Origin: Anaerococcus sp. Marseille-P3915 | GTDB taxonomy: Bacteria > Bacillota > Clostridia > Tissierellales > Peptoniphilaceae | Assembly: GCF_900258475.1 (NCBI RefSeq) | Contig: NZ_LT984888.1 | Location: 1 to 35,594 of the forward strand | DNA: 35,594 nt | Direction: 5' to 3' | Shown here: one piece after another, positions 25,863-33,336 of the stretch | Layout of the letters: every line of letters starts with the position of its first letter | Numbering within the stretch: the stretch's first letter is position 1 | Translations under genes and position numbers: made by a program | Notes under the pieces: model-generated | Told to the model about the DNA's origin: nothing | The model's input: only the letters and a program-made list of their open reading frames with translations | Database searches by the model: none

Positions 25863-26993
25863 TTATTTGCTATAAACCAATTTGCCATTTAAGAATGTTT
25901 TTTCTAGATTCATATCATAATCAAGAACTATAAAGTCAGCAGCGTAACCTTCCTTAAGCTTGCCACAAACATCATCTATGCCGACAGACTTGGCTGGCAC
26001 AAGGCTTGCCATTTGAACAGCTTCAAAGACATCTGCAATATCCCAGTCAACAACATTTTTGATGGCATCCTTTAATTTTAGGATAGAACCCGCAAGAGAT
26101 CCGCTATCCTTTAGCCTTGCTGTTCCCTTTTCAACTTTTACAGGAAAATCACCTAGCATATAGTCCCCATCAGCCATGCCGCCTGCGGACATGCAATCTG
26201 TAATTAGAGCAATGTGGTCCCTGCCCTTGGCATTCATTAAAATATTAGCAGCATGAGGATTTACATGATGACCATCGCAGATTAGCTCTGAAATAGCATC
26301 GGTGTTCATGGCAGCACCAACCATGCCAGGCTCCCTATGGTGGAGACCGCTCATACCATTATAGGTGTGGACAAATATATTTGCCCCAGCTTCAACTGCT
26401 TCTACCGCCTGGTCATAAGAGGCATCAGAATGTCCTAGGGCAACCCTTACGCCCATGGCGTTAGCTTCTTTGATAAAGTCAATTGCCCCTTCCCTTTCAG
26501 GAGCGATGGCAATCTTATTTACCAGACCATCAGATAGGTCCTTCCATTCTTTTAAATATTCAATCTTTGGATTAGACATGTAGGCTGGGTTTTGGGCTCC
26601 CTTGTACTTTTCTGTAAAGAAAGGTCCTTCAAGGAAAATTCCCCTAATCTTAGCCCCTTCAACATCTTTATATTCCTCACCAACCACCTTACAAGCCGCA
26701 TCAGTCCTCTCCTTAGAGTCTGTAAGAGTAGTAGGCAAAAAGCTAGTCACTCCACACTCCAAAAGTCCCTTAGAAATCACATTTAGGGCCCCCTTTTCAG
26801 CATTCATGATATCCTTGCCATGGTAGCCATGGATGTGTGTATCCACAAGACCAGGAGCCACAATCTCCCCAAGGTCCTCATAAGAATCAGGCACTTTCTT
26901 AGAAAATCCCACAATCTTCCCATCATCAACTTCCATAAAATAATCTTCCAAAATCCTATCTTCTAGGATAAAATATTCTGCCTTATAAAACAT
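25863..26993 (-). CDS. nagA: N-acetylglucosamine-6-phosphate deacetylase
   Basis: This 376-residue amidohydrolase removes acetate from GlcNAc-6-phosphate, giving glucosamine-6-phosphate. Metal and substrate motifs are present in order: DTHIHGYHGKD (H53, H55), FLEGPFF, LGHSDASY, FVHTYNGMSGLHHREPG and ITDCMSAGG with the catalytic aspartate. The ATG at 26993 is chosen because AAGGGAGG lies just upstream; an ATG at 27011 would put that site inside the gene. It appears monocistronic, with its own terminator. nagB is not in the window. Upstream is a TGGT-N4-ACCA palindrome like NagR operators. The sugar could come from host mucus or peptidoglycan. Confidence 0.93.
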   Translation of the reverse strand: MFYKAEYFILEDRILEDYFMEVDDGKIVGFSKKVPDSYEDLGEIVAPGLVDTHIHGYHGKDIMNAEKGALNVISKGLLECGVTSFLPTTLTDSKERTDAACKVVGEEYKDVEGAKIRGIFLEGPFFTEKYKGAQNPAYMSNPKIEYLKEWKDLSDGLVNKIAIAPEREGAIDFIKEANAMGVRVALGHSDASYDQAVEAVEAGANIFVHTYNGMSGLHHREPGMVGAAMNTDAISELICDGHHVNPHAANILMNAKGRDHIALITDCMSAGGMADGDYMLGDFPVKVEKGTARLKDSGSLAGSILKLKDAIKNVVDWDIADVFEAVQMASLVPAKSVGIDDVCGKLKEGYAADFIVLDYDMNLEKTFLNGKLVYSK

Positions 26994-27047
26994 AAATCCT
27001 CCCTTAATCATTCAATAATCTATCTACTAATATGATACCCAAAATAT

Positions 27048-27065
27048 ATGGTAGTGACCATTATA
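27048..27065 (-). promoter_or_regulatory. NagR/GntR-type operator next to the nagA -10 box
   Basis: ATGGT-AGTG-ACCAT (27048-27061 on the plus strand) has the TGGT-N4-ACCA core of dre sites bound by NagR/YvoA and DasR. On the minus strand a TATAAT (27060-27065) overlaps its edge, with no good -35. The operator would cover the transcription start of nagA. Confidence 0.5.
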
Positions 27066-27091
27066 ATAATATGTATTCTTATTTATTCCTC

Positions 27092-27119
27092 AAAAAAAGA
27101 CGAGTCAACCGCTCGCCTT
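27092..27119 (-). terminator. Intrinsic terminator of the coiled-coil protein gene
   Basis: In the minus-strand transcript AAGGCGAG pairs with CTCGTCTT (one G-U pair) around a 7-base loop (27097-27119). It is followed by a run of U, about 40 bases after the stop codon. Confidence 0.82.
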
Positions 27120-27156
27120 TCTTCATTTTATGCTTTTGTAAAATCAGATTTAGATT

Positions 27157-28938
27157 TTAATAACTATAAATTTCTTCTAATCTTTCTATTATTAGCCTTG
27201 TTTTTGATAATAGGTATACTTGTTTTTCTAGTAGACTTTGTAATCTTTGCCTTCTTTCTTTTGACATTTGCTTATTATTTACAAAATCTTGCGCACGTTT
27301 GAATACCTCAACACTTCTATTATAGGCTATTCTTAGTCTTGATATTGATATAACCATCTTTTCTTTATCTTTTTCTTGAATTTCTACTTCATCATCTTTT
27401 TCTGATGTCATAAAGTTATAGTATCCTAGATAATTATTATCATAATACTCCGGTGTCTTATCTTCTTTGACCATCAAAACTTTTATTATCTCTTGTATTT
27501 TCTCGATTTCTTTTTCTAGTTCTTCTCTTTTATTTAAGTAAGATAGTTTCTTGTCCTTAGCCTCGTCTATTTCTTTTTGTAATTTTTGTTTTTCTTCCTC
27601 AGTTAAATCCTTAATATTTGACTGAGCTTCTTTAAATCTAGCTATTTCTTCGTTCATTCTATTTAGCTGAGCATTCTTTTCAGCTAGTAGTTTTTCTTTT
27701 TCTTTTATTAATTTATCAGTAGATCCTAGTGGATTTTCTAAAAATGCTTTTAATTCTTTATATTTATCTGCTTTAATTCTATATTCTATAAAATATCTAG
27801 AGGATGTATTGTTTTCATCTATTGCTTTACTAATTTCTGTTCCCAACTTAGCTAATTCATCTTCAAGCTCAAATTTTCTGCTTACAAGAGCCTTTGTTTC
27901 CACTTGTATCTCTTCGTTCTCTCTTCTTAATTTATCTTTGTTTTTTTGATAATATAAGTCGTTTGTATCTCTTTGAATCTTAATTATCCAAGAAGCAATA
28001 GAGCTTTTTTCTTCAATTTGTTTTAAAACTTTAGCTTGTTCGGACCTTTTATCACCGATTTGCTTAGAAAGTTCCTCATATTTTTGATGGTCGATTATAT
28101 AATCATTTTTAGCAGGCTTTGCCTTGGTCTCATTTTCAGCTATCTTAATATCTATATTATCAAGATTTACCTTTCCTTCTTCATATTCTTTCTTAATCTC
28201 AAGCTCATAATTCATTTTATCAAGCTTAGGAGACTCAGCATTCTTAAAAGCTTCTCTATCAATTTTTAAGTCTGATTCCAGCTTCTTTATTTCTTTATCA
28301 TGATTTTTTATATCAAGATTAAGATAGGATAATTTTAAATCCTCTGCTTCTTTCTCCTCTGCATTGAGATTGACTAAGTTTTCTTCTCTTCTTTCTTTTT
28401 CATAATTTAATATGAAAATTTCTTTTTTATTTTTCTTTAGTTCGTCACTTTTTTCATTTTTATATTTCCATGCAGCATCAATTTCAGCACGTCTTATTTT
28501 TGCTTTTTCTTCCTGATTTTTATATTCTTCCTCGCTTGGAAATAGTTTTGAAACATCTGGTTTTTCAGAATCTTGTTTTTTTAGGTCTTCGATATCTTTT
28601 TCTAAGCTCTCTTTATCAGCCTCAACCTCATATTTTTCTCTTTTTAAACCAGAAAGTTTCTCGTTAATTTCTCGCCTACCTTGATCTGGGTCTAGTTGAT
28701 TTGTTTTAGATATTATTTCTTCATCAACTTTATTGATTTCTTCATTTACTTTTGCTTTTTCTTTTTCTGCTACTTCTAAGTCTTTTTGATAATCTTTTAA
28801 GTTTTTTTCTTTTACTTCTGTACCTTCTGTGTTTGAGCCTGTATCCGCTTCATCAGCAAATACAGTATTTACTCCTAATGGAAATAATGATGCAAACATC
28901 ATTATAGCTGCTAATTTACAAATTTTCTTCCCTTTCAT
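27157..28938 (-). CDS. Secreted, long coiled-coil protein of unknown function
   Basis: This 593-residue protein has a clear signal peptide (about 1-28, ending VFA). Nearly uninterrupted helical, charged sequence rich in lysine and glutamate follows, with heptad-like spacing from about 45 to 500. Two glycine- or proline-containing breaks occur (near the PDVSKLFPSEEEY segment, and near TPEYYDNNYLGYYNF). The last 70 residues (ISRLRIAYNRSVEVF to EEIYSY) form a separate helical tail. There is no LPxTG-like motif, membrane helix or cell-wall repeat that I can see, so it is either released or held non-covalently. Coiled-coil exported proteins of this kind are often adhesins or envelope organisers, but nothing here proves either. 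Confidence 0.8.
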   Translation of the reverse strand: MKGKKICKLAAIMMFASLFPLGVNTVFADEADTGSNTEGTEVKEKNLKDYQKDLEVAEKEKAKVNEEINKVDEEIISKTNQLDPDQGRREINEKLSGLKREKYEVEADKESLEKDIEDLKKQDSEKPDVSKLFPSEEEYKNQEEKAKIRRAEIDAAWKYKNEKSDELKKNKKEIFILNYEKERREENLVNLNAEEKEAEDLKLSYLNLDIKNHDKEIKKLESDLKIDREAFKNAESPKLDKMNYELEIKKEYEEGKVNLDNIDIKIAENETKAKPAKNDYIIDHQKYEELSKQIGDKRSEQAKVLKQIEEKSSIASWIIKIQRDTNDLYYQKNKDKLRRENEEIQVETKALVSRKFELEDELAKLGTEISKAIDENNTSSRYFIEYRIKADKYKELKAFLENPLGSTDKLIKEKEKLLAEKNAQLNRMNEEIARFKEAQSNIKDLTEEEKQKLQKEIDEAKDKKLSYLNKREELEKEIEKIQEIIKVLMVKEDKTPEYYDNNYLGYYNFMTSEKDDEVEIQEKDKEKMVISISRLRIAYNRSVEVFKRAQDFVNNKQMSKERRQRLQSLLEKQVYLLSKTRLIIERLEEIYSY

Positions 28939-28973
28939 AGCTTCTCCTTAAATATATAGATTTTCTTATTTTT

Positions 28974-29002
28974 ATTATATCATGTTACGTTACTTTTGTA
29001 AA
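28974..29002 (-). promoter_or_regulatory. Promoter of the coiled-coil protein gene
   Basis: On the minus strand TTTACA (28997-29002), a 17-base spacer and perfect TATAAT (28974-28979) stand about 35 bases upstream of the start codon. Confidence 0.75.
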
Positions 29003-29035
29003 TTAGTAAAATCTTTGTAAGCACAATATAAAACA

Positions 29036-29054
29036 GGTGGATAAAATATCCACC
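29036..29054 (-). terminator. Hairpin terminator after the cupin gene
   Basis: Perfect arms GGTGGAT (29036-29042) and ATCCACC (29048-29054) enclose a 5-base loop. The minus-strand run after it (TGTTTTAT) is a modest U tract. Confidence 0.7.
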
Positions 29055-29075
29055 CGTCTGATATATAATATATAC

Positions 29076-29363
29076 TTAGATTTTTGCCTTAATAACCATA
29101 AGGTCGCTATCTTCTATGGCTTCTAGAGCGTGCATTTCGTTTGGATCCATTGTGATGATGTCTCCTGGCCTTATTATTTCGCTTGCATTTTCTCCCTTAA
29201 AATCTACCTTGCCCTTATATATTACAACTACTACATTTTTATCTGATTTGTGGCTTGGGACTTCCTCGCCTTTTTTGATCTGTAGGTGGGTGATTTGTAA
29301 ATTGTCCTCATCTACTAAATGTTCAAACTTGCCATCTAAGATATTTGCACTTATTTTTTTCAT
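29076..29363 (-). CDS. Small cupin-domain protein
   Basis: This 95-residue single-domain cupin has a beta-barrel pattern with GEEVPSHKSDKNVVVVIYKG (first motif, one histidine) and RPGDIITMDPNEMHALEA (second motif, with histidine). Metal binding is possible but only part of the classical histidine set is present. Small cupins of this sort have very varied roles, so no function is assigned. It is monocistronic, with a promoter overlapped by a perfect palindrome and a hairpin terminator. The start follows AAGGAGG. Confidence 0.85.
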   Translation of the reverse strand: MKKISANILDGKFEHLVDEDNLQITHLQIKKGEEVPSHKSDKNVVVVIYKGKVDFKGENASEIIRPGDIITMDPNEMHALEAIEDSDLMVIKAKI

Positions 29364-29399
29364 ATATCCTCCTTTTTGATATTTATTATCACTAAGGTT

Positions 29400-29436
29400 A
29401 TTATACTATTAGCTTTTTCAAATGATAATTTATCAT
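29400..29436 (-). promoter_or_regulatory. Cupin promoter overlapped by a perfect 7-1-7 palindrome
   Basis: On the minus strand TATAAT (29400-29405) lies 17 bases from TTATCA (29423-29428). The -35 is inside ATGATAA-T-TTATCAT (29422-29436), a perfect 15-base palindrome similar to, but shorter than, the Fur/PerR half-site arrangement. It also covers the last codon of the upstream gene. Confidence 0.5.
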
Positions 29437-29996
29437 AGATTATTTACAATCTTCTTCAGTTCAGGCAAGACTTCCTCTTTAAAAAAGGGATTTTTTGCCA
29501 TCCACCTGTTGTTTAGTGGGCTTGGGTGGACTAGGGGGAAGTATTTTGGTAAATAGGCCTTAAAGTTTCTTACTGTTTCTGTGAGATTTTTCTTAAATTT
29601 ATCTCCAAGATAGTATTTTTGAGCATAGGCTCCTATAAGGATTGTTAGCCTTACATTTTCTAATTGGTTTAAGATGAGAGGATGGTATTCCTCTGCTATG
29701 AATTTCCTCGGTGGCTTATCTCCTGATTTAGCCTTGCCCGGATAATAAAAATCCATTGGTATTATTGAATAGTCTTTGCTATGAAGGTCTTCCATGCTTA
29801 TACCTAGCCAATCTACTAGGTTTTCGCCACTCTTATCTGCAAATAAAATCCCGCTTTCCTCGACCTTTTTTCCTGGTGCTTGGCCTATTATTAGGATTTT
29901 TGAATCCTTATTTAATTGAAAAATAGGACCTATGCCTCTTTCTGTATAGGCTTTATTTCTAGGATCTTTTTTTAGTTTTTCGATTATTTCTTCCAT
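29433..29996 (-). CDS. Uracil-DNA glycosylase-family protein
   Basis: This 187-residue protein has the superfamily's first motif as IIGQAPGKKVEESG (36-49), a water-positioning/uracil-binding region. The second is LVHPSPLNNRWMAKN (about 155-169). Members of this group (COG1573-like) remove uracil or related damaged bases, though some act only on single strands or have lost activity. I do not see the four cysteines of the iron-sulfur family 4 enzymes. No genes of the same pathway are adjacent. The name is at family level only. Confidence 0.85.
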   Translation of the reverse strand: MEEIIEKLKKDPRNKAYTERGIGPIFQLNKDSKILIIGQAPGKKVEESGILFADKSGENLVDWLGISMEDLHSKDYSIIPMDFYYPGKAKSGDKPPRKFIAEEYHPLILNQLENVRLTILIGAYAQKYYLGDKFKKNLTETVRNFKAYLPKYFPLVHPSPLNNRWMAKNPFFKEEVLPELKKIVNNL

Positions 29997-30071
29997 AATA
30001 TTTCCTTATATTTAAGCTATTTTATTTAAGTTTGTCTTTTTATAAGAATACCCAAAACTTGCATAAAATAA

Positions 30072-30094
30072 AAGCTCCGACTTAGTCAGAGCTT
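30072..30094 (-). terminator. Intrinsic terminator downstream of the gat-dha operon
   Basis: In the minus-strand transcript AAGCTCTGAC pairs with GTCGGAGCTT (one wobble pair) around a 3-base loop. A U-rich run (TTTTATTTTA) follows. It lies about 100 bases after the last gene of the operon. Confidence 0.85.
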
Positions 30095-30191
30095 CTAATA
30101 TTTTATTCTTCAATTTTTTCAAATACGGAATTGGCTATTTATTAGCTTTACTGTTGAGATATTTTGTCCTTTTTGAAGATAAGCAGGGAAC

Positions 30192-31007
30192 CTAATTCAT
30201 TAATTCAAAGTAATCTATTAAAAATCTTGCTACACCATCTTCTGAATTAGGTTTAGCTATATAGTCAGCCTTGGATTTAAGAACGTCTTTTCCATTTCCC
30301 ATAGCAACAGAAACACCAGCGTATTCTATCATTTCAATGTCATTGACGTTATCCCCAAATGCCATTATTTGATTTCTATCAATATTTAAATATCCACTTA
30401 GAAATTCTAAGCCCTTTCCTTTACTTGAGTGTTTATTTAATATCTCGTAACTAAATGTTTCATTCCTCATTGTGGAATATTTCTTCTCAAGAGTATTCAA
30501 GGTCGCTTTTTGAAAATTATCTAGTAAATCTTCTGGTCCCATTACATTTATTCTACATATGGGTTCATTTTTATAAGAACCAATATTTTTGCTAGCCATC
30601 CTCAAGATATCCTTGTCATGAATAAATGCTTCGTTAGGGTGGGTCTCATCAATGTATAAATAATCATCAGTATAAAATGCTACTTGGAGTTTATCATAAT
30701 TTTCAGTTAGATTCTTTATGAATAAATAGTCATTTAAATTCATAGCATTGAGTTTAATATTACCTTCGTCAATATTTTCTCTTATAATAGAGCCAGTGTT
30801 TGTTATTGAATAGTTATCTTTACCTAATGTACCTAACTTTACTAAAAACCTACTGAATCCAGCATAAGGTCTACCTGTAGCTATAACTATTTTTATATCT
30901 TTTTTTATTAACTTTTTTATAGCTCTTATATTATATTCTGATAATTCTCTATTTTCGTTTAATAAGGTCCCGTCCAAGTCAAAAGCTATCAATTTAATGT
31001 TTTTCAT
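30192..31007 (-). CDS. Cof-type HAD-superfamily phosphatase
   Basis: This 271-residue cytosolic HAD protein has motif I FDLDGTLLNE (D10, D12), motif II VIATGRPYAGF, and motif IV GDNVNDIEMIEYAG near residue 216-229. The middle is a C2-type cap. It begins 14 bases after dhaL and closes a seven-gene PTS/aldolase/kinase operon. It may therefore dephosphorylate a dead-end sugar phosphate of that pathway. It is a distant paralogue of the HAD at 254-1063. Actual substrate unknown. Confidence 0.9.
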   Translation of the reverse strand: MKNIKLIAFDLDGTLLNENRELSEYNIRAIKKLIKKDIKIVIATGRPYAGFSRFLVKLGTLGKDNYSITNTGSIIRENIDEGNIKLNAMNLNDYLFIKNLTENYDKLQVAFYTDDYLYIDETHPNEAFIHDKDILRMASKNIGSYKNEPICRINVMGPEDLLDNFQKATLNTLEKKYSTMRNETFSYEILNKHSSKGKGLEFLSGYLNIDRNQIMAFGDNVNDIEMIEYAGVSVAMGNGKDVLKSKADYIAKPNSEDGVARFLIDYFELMN

Positions 31008-31021
31008 CTTATCTTTATATC

Positions 31022-31645
31022 TTACTTATTGTAATATTTATCTAGAGCTTCGAATAGAAGTTTACCCACGTAAGCACCACCATCCATGTGTCCTAGAGTT
31101 TTTTCACCATGGTAGGATGCTCTTCCATGTTTACTTACCATGTTTTTAGTTTCTTCAGCACCCTTATCAGCCTCTTTGGCCATAGCGGCTGCTAGTTTTT
31201 CAATACCTTCAGATTTTACACTCTCTGTATTTTCTACCGCTGGAATTAGTGAGTCTAGTATAGTTTTTTCACCTGCTTTAGAACCTGTTTTGCTTACTAT
31301 ATTATCAACTCCTGCTTTGATGGCGTCATAAAGGTCATCGCTTGATAAGTTTTCCTTACCTTTTGTTGCTTTAGCTATACCAATCATTCCAAAAGATAGA
31401 ATTGTTCCTAATGAAGAAGGAGCACTTTCATTAAAGTCCCTCCCCATCTTGATAAAAACTTTGCCTAAATCACTTTCATCACTACTAAAGTTTTCAAGAA
31501 GTCCTCTAAATCCTTGGCACATTGAGATACCAAGATCTCCATCTCCAAACAACTGGTCTAAACTTATTAGGTAATCTTTATTTTCAATCATCAGTTGTTC
31601 AATTATCTCATTTATTTTAAGAACGTCTTTTGTATTCATATTCAC
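31022..31645 (-). CDS. dhaL: Dihydroxyacetone kinase-family ADP/ATP-binding subunit DhaL
   Basis: This 207-residue helical-barrel subunit carries the nucleotide that phosphorylates the substrate held by DhaK. The metal/nucleotide motif GDGDLGISMCQGF is near 30-42, and the closing GRASYHGEKTLGHMDGGA is typical. The first possible start is GTG 31645, directly after the dhaK stop; an in-frame ATG at 31639 is nearly as likely. In the PTS-type enzyme, ADP on DhaL is rephosphorylated by DhaM, but no dhaM is present here. ATP exchange or a distant DhaM must be assumed. Confidence 0.92.
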   Translation of the reverse strand: MNMNTKDVLKINEIIEQLMIENKDYLISLDQLFGDGDLGISMCQGFRGLLENFSSDESDLGKVFIKMGRDFNESAPSSLGTILSFGMIGIAKATKGKENLSSDDLYDAIKAGVDNIVSKTGSKAGEKTILDSLIPAVENTESVKSEGIEKLAAAMAKEADKGAEETKNMVSKHGRASYHGEKTLGHMDGGAYVGKLLFEALDKYYNK

Positions 31646-32659
31646 CTACCTGTTATAATTTGTATAGAATGGAGTGTTTGAAACTTCTAATAATAATTCC
31701 TTTAACTCCTCATCTAATTTAAACAATGTTATTGAAAGCCCAGCCATCTCCATAGAAGTTGCAAAGTTACCTATGTGTGGTTGGATTATATTTATATTTT
31801 TCTCTTTTAATGAATCGTATAATCTGTTGTATACAATATACATTTCATCTAATGGTGTTGATCCTAATCCGTTTATCATAACAGATATCTCATCATTATC
31901 TTCAAGCTTAACTTCTGTCAAAAGCTTCTCTAAAAGCAAGTCTGCTAATTCATCGGCTGTTATCATCTTTTTCACTTCAATTCCAGCCTCACCATGGATT
32001 CCCATTCCTATTTCGATTTCATCTTCATTAATAGAAAATGTTGCTTTTCCAGCTTCTGGAACAACGCAAGGGCTTAGAGCCACGCCCATTGTTCTTATAT
32101 TTTCTAAGGCTTTATTTGTAATAGATGCTACTTTTTCTAAATCATAACCTTTATCAGCTGCAGCTCCTGCTATTTTATAAGCATATACTATTCCAGCTAC
32201 ACCTCTTCTTGTGTCTCTTTTTTCATAAGGAGCGCTAGCAATATCATCCTTAACAGCAATTTTAACAGTCTCGATGTCATCAAAATCTGTCATTTCGGTA
32301 GCCATATTAAAGTTCATATTATCTCCGCCATAGTTACCATAGAGACATAGGACACCTTTGCCAAAATCACATTCTCTAATTAAATCTTCCATCTTAGAGG
32401 CAGCAGGAGATGCAAAAACATTTCCTACCGCACAGCCGTCAAGCATTTTTTCTCCAACATAACCTAAGAATAATGGAAGGTGTCCACTACCGCCAGCTGT
32501 TACAATGCCTACCTTGTCTTTTTTTGGATTATTCTTGCGTATAAGCATTCTAAAGTCATCATTTAATAAAGCATATTTATCGGAGTGAGCTTTAATAATG
32601 CCATACATAAACTCTTTTGTATAATTTTCTGGTTTATTGATTATTTTCTTCATTTTCAT
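31646..32659 (-). CDS. dhaK: Dihydroxyacetone kinase-family substrate subunit DhaK
   Basis: This 337-residue subunit binds a short keto or aldehyde sugar covalently through a histidine. H222, in IGMGIHGEAGIE, sits close to the position of the known E. coli DhaK histidine. VTAGGSGHLPLFLGYVG and GNVFASPAA are other DhaK signatures. ATG 32659 is chosen because it follows GAGGG and lies just after the aldolase stop; a longer form from 32701 would overlap the aldolase gene. Family members also act on glyceraldehyde, erythrulose and other trioses or tetroses, so the substrate should be taken from context: a product of the adjacent aldolase. Confidence 0.92.
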   Translation of the reverse strand: MKMKKIINKPENYTKEFMYGIIKAHSDKYALLNDDFRMLIRKNNPKKDKVGIVTAGGSGHLPLFLGYVGEKMLDGCAVGNVFASPAASKMEDLIRECDFGKGVLCLYGNYGGDNMNFNMATEMTDFDDIETVKIAVKDDIASAPYEKRDTRRGVAGIVYAYKIAGAAADKGYDLEKVASITNKALENIRTMGVALSPCVVPEAGKATFSINEDEIEIGMGIHGEAGIEVKKMITADELADLLLEKLLTEVKLEDNDEISVMINGLGSTPLDEMYIVYNRLYDSLKEKNINIIQPHIGNFATSMEMAGLSITLFKLDEELKELLLEVSNTPFYTNYNR

Positions 32660-32664
32660 TAATA

Positions 32665-33327
32665 TTAACCCTCTAAATCTAATTTTTCTGGATATTTCCA
32701 AATGTCAAAGTCTTCTTGTTTAAATGAATCTGGTTCTTTTCCATTATTTATCATTAGTACATTAAAATAGATATGAGCAATATCCTCTAAATATTGCATA
32801 TTGATATATGCTTTTTCCAAATCCTCACCTATACCTACTGCGCCGTGCTTTTCCATCAAAAATGCATTTGATATCTTGCATGACTCTATAACTGTTCTTG
32901 CTAATTCTGGTGTTCCTGGTGTTGCAAATGGAGCAACTGGAATCTTTGCTTCTTTAAGTCCCATAGCAGCCAATTCATAAACTATTGCTGGAATTTCTTT
33001 TCCAAGCACTGCAAAGCTTGTCGCATATTTTGAGTGAGTATGAGCTACACCATTGATATCATCCCTTGTTTTATAAATTTGTAGATGCATCATTGTCTCA
33101 CTTGAAGGTCTTCTATCATTTTTAGCTTCTATTATATTTCCATCTAAATCAACAACTACAATATCGTCAGTTGTGAGTTTCATCCTATCTACTGTTGCAG
33201 GTGTTACAACTACATATCCTGTTTCTTTATCTTTTTCACTAAAGTTTCCTGATCCTGGTTGACATAGTCCCTTTAATTGTGCGTCTTTAGATATTCTTAT
33301 TATATTATTTTTTAATTCTTCTAACAT
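32665..33327 (-). CDS. Class II aldolase (FucA/RhaD/AraD family)
   Basis: This 220-residue zinc-dependent aldolase or epimerase matches the L-fuculose-1-phosphate aldolase fold. Metal ligands and catalytic residues fall where expected: E77 (RPSSE), H96 and H98 (AHTHSK), and H161 (EKHGAVG), close to E. coli FucA numbering. GSGNFSEKD near 25-33 is the phosphate-binding loop. Typical reactions cleave a ketose-1-phosphate to dihydroxyacetone phosphate plus an aldehyde. The operon order (PTS, aldolase, DhaKL) suggests its free triose or aldehyde product is phosphorylated by DhaKL. L-ribulose-5-phosphate epimerase activity is an alternative. Confidence 0.9.
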   Translation of the reverse strand: MLEELKNNIIRISKDAQLKGLCQPGSGNFSEKDKETGYVVVTPATVDRMKLTTDDIVVVDLDGNIIEAKNDRRPSSETMMHLQIYKTRDDINGVAHTHSKYATSFAVLGKEIPAIVYELAAMGLKEAKIPVAPFATPGTPELARTVIESCKISNAFLMEKHGAVGIGEDLEKAYINMQYLEDIAHIYFNVLMINNGKEPDSFKQEDFDIWKYPEKLDLEG

Positions 33328-33336
33328 TATAAACTC

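Noticed and set aside
27048-27302. 84-codon plus-strand open frame with hydrophobic composition (possible small membrane protein).
   Set aside because: It overlaps the antisense side of the coiled-coil protein's C-terminus. Its hydrophobicity is what the reverse complement of a lysine/glutamate-rich gene gives. No ribosome site precedes it.
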